Source: Chitinophaga sp. H8 (GTDB lineage: Bacteria; Bacteroidota; Bacteroidia; Chitinophagales; Chitinophagaceae). From it: a DNA stretch of 64,000 bases. Below are positions 63,164-64,000 of the stretch, one piece after another (within the stretch, counting starts at the first letter, position 1; each line of letters starts with the position of its first letter). The stretch lies in assembly GCF_040567655.1 (NCBI RefSeq), contig NZ_JBEXAC010000001.1, positions 2,480,001-2,544,000 on the forward strand. Direction: 5' to 3'. The notes beneath the pieces are model-generated. The model made no database searches. It was not told the origin of the DNA and was given only the letters and a program-made list of their open reading frames with translations. Made by a program: the position numbers and the translations under genes.

Positions 63164-64000
63164 CAAGCCCTCAAAAGTATACTGCTCCCCTGGTTTTGTA
63201 TCAAAATCGTAAAAGTAACTTTCCTGCAGTGTTACTTTTTCCAGGTGTACCTTATCAGCTATTAACGGCGTTTTAATATCGGGCACTTCATAAAATGGGT
63301 TAGGATTCTTTCCCTGTGCGGTTTTGAATAGCCCATTTGCTCCTTTTAGTTTATTATAGACCCGGATCCTGCAATTTCCACCCAGCGCTGAATAGATCGT
63401 CAGTTTGTGAAGCTTCCCGTCTCGCCAGGTTACATCTACTTTAAATCCACCCCTTGCCAATAATCCTTCCACGCTGCCATTTAGCCATCTGTCGGGTAGC
63501 GCGGGCAGCATAAATAAAAAACCATCATGGCTTTGTAACAGCATTTCCGCCACCCCCGCAGTATAACCAAAATTACCGTCTATCTGAAATGGAGGATGTG
63601 CGTCGAACATATTCGGATAAGTACCTCCACGCCGGCGCCCATGCTCATCGATAGTGGGTTTTAACTGATCCCCGATAAGCTTCAATACATGATTACCATC
63701 TAACAGTCGTGCCCAAAGGTTTATTTTCCATGCCATAGACCAGCCGGTAGATTCATCCCCCCGATACAACAGCGATTTTTTTGCGGCTTCAAACAACTCT
63801 GGTGTTCTGAAGGGAGATATCTGATCACTTGGATATAACCCATACAAGTGCGAAACATGCCTGTGATGATCGGTAGAATCGTCCCAATCTTTTATCCATT
63901 CCTGTAACTGGCCGTACTGGCCAATCTGCATAGGAGGTAACCGGGACCGCATTTGTTGCAGGGTATCGGCAAACAATTTATCCCTGCCCAAAATACGGGA
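63161..64000 (-). CDS. GH95-family glycoside hydrolase (alpha-L-fucosidase type), C-terminal part
   Basis: The frame runs from the window edge (64000) to the stop at 63161, 279 residues, with no start codon visible. 'DDSTDHHRHVSHLYGLYPSDQ', 'GDESTGWSMAWKINLWARL' (in parts) and 'FDAHPPFQIDGNFGYTAGVAEMLLQS' (in part) are the well-known (alpha/alpha)6 catalytic region of GH95, followed by the C-terminal beta domain. GH95 enzymes are 1,2-alpha-L-fucosidases or alpha-L-galactosidases. The start and the rest of its operon lie outside. A terminator hairpin overlaps its stop codon. Confidence 0.93.
   Translation of the reverse strand, partial: SRILGRDKLFADTLQQMRSRLPPMQIGQYGQLQEWIKDWDDSTDHHRHVSHLYGLYPSDQISPFRTPELFEAAKKSLLYRGDESTGWSMAWKINLWARLLDGNHVLKLIGDQLKPTIDEHGRRRGGTYPNMFDAHPPFQIDGNFGYTAGVAEMLLQSHDGFLFMLPALPDRWLNGSVEGLLARGGFKVDVTWRDGKLHKLTIYSALGGNCRIRVYNKLKGANGLFKTAQGKNPNPFYEVPDIKTPLIADKVHLEKVTLQESYFYDFDTKPGEQYTFEGL

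Noticed and set aside
1..64000. CRISPR arrays, tRNA or rRNA genes, insertion sequences
   Set aside because: I looked for regular repeats, cloverleaf-like sequences and transposase motifs and saw none.

Overview
The window looks like a chromosome segment of a Bacteroidota bacterium, most likely of the Chitinophaga/Chitinophagaceae type. The signs are two SusC/SusD pairs, DUF1735 and FecR/ECF-sigma partners, many secreted glycoside hydrolases, promoter -7 elements of the TAnnTTTG type, and no obvious Shine-Dalgarno sequences. I see no tRNA, rRNA, CRISPR array, transposase or integrase. Both edges cut a gene: a GH20 hexosaminidase on the left and a GH95 fucosidase on the right.

Left part (1-13.7 kb). 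A GH71/99-like hydrolase and a GH20 enzyme form a minus-strand operon. Divergent from it is the most striking locus, a three-gene plus-strand cassette with a structured RNA. It encodes a WGR plus HEAT/ARM-repeat protein, a winged-helix/SWIM zinc-finger protein, a retron-type ncRNA with a perfect 24-bp msd stem and a1/a2 repeats, and a retron reverse transcriptase with NATPH, YADD and VTG motifs. This matches what I recall of type XIII retrons (ARM + WH-SWIM + RT), a little-characterised anti-phage class. It is followed by an unassigned three-gene envelope operon and a SMUG2-like uracil-DNA glycosylase.

Centre (13.7-34.9 kb). A minus-strand polysaccharide utilisation locus runs susC, susD, DUF1735-tachylectin lipoprotein, murQ, an exported DegT-like aminotransferase, a ceramidase-like protein with a propeller insertion, a FucP-like sugar permease and a GH106 enzyme. 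A divergent DeoR regulator and a BadF-type amino-sugar kinase complete it. Kinase plus MurQ plus permease suggest uptake and breakdown of MurNAc/GlcNAc-containing material. AAACGCA-type repeats flank the DeoR gene. Next come a LacI regulator and a two-gene Gfo/Idh/MocA operon preceded by a perfect 22-bp palindrome.

Centre-right (35-41.7 kb). A plus-strand operon encodes a TehA/SLAC1-like channel, a b-type cytochrome, a nitrate-reductase-like molybdopterin subunit, a four-cluster ferredoxin, a Rieske protein and a small membrane protein, together a plausible membrane-bound molybdoenzyme complex.

Right part (41.7-64 kb). A second SusCD pair carries an STN domain and is coupled to FecR and an ECF sigma factor. 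It is followed by an HxlR regulator with a DHA2 exporter, an outer-membrane beta-barrel protein, a LytS/LytTR two-component pair, a class C beta-lactamase-like lipoprotein, a radical SAM/AlkD-like operon, a large MscS channel, a siderophore-type TonB receptor and the GH95 fragment. Two long perfect hairpins act as likely terminators.
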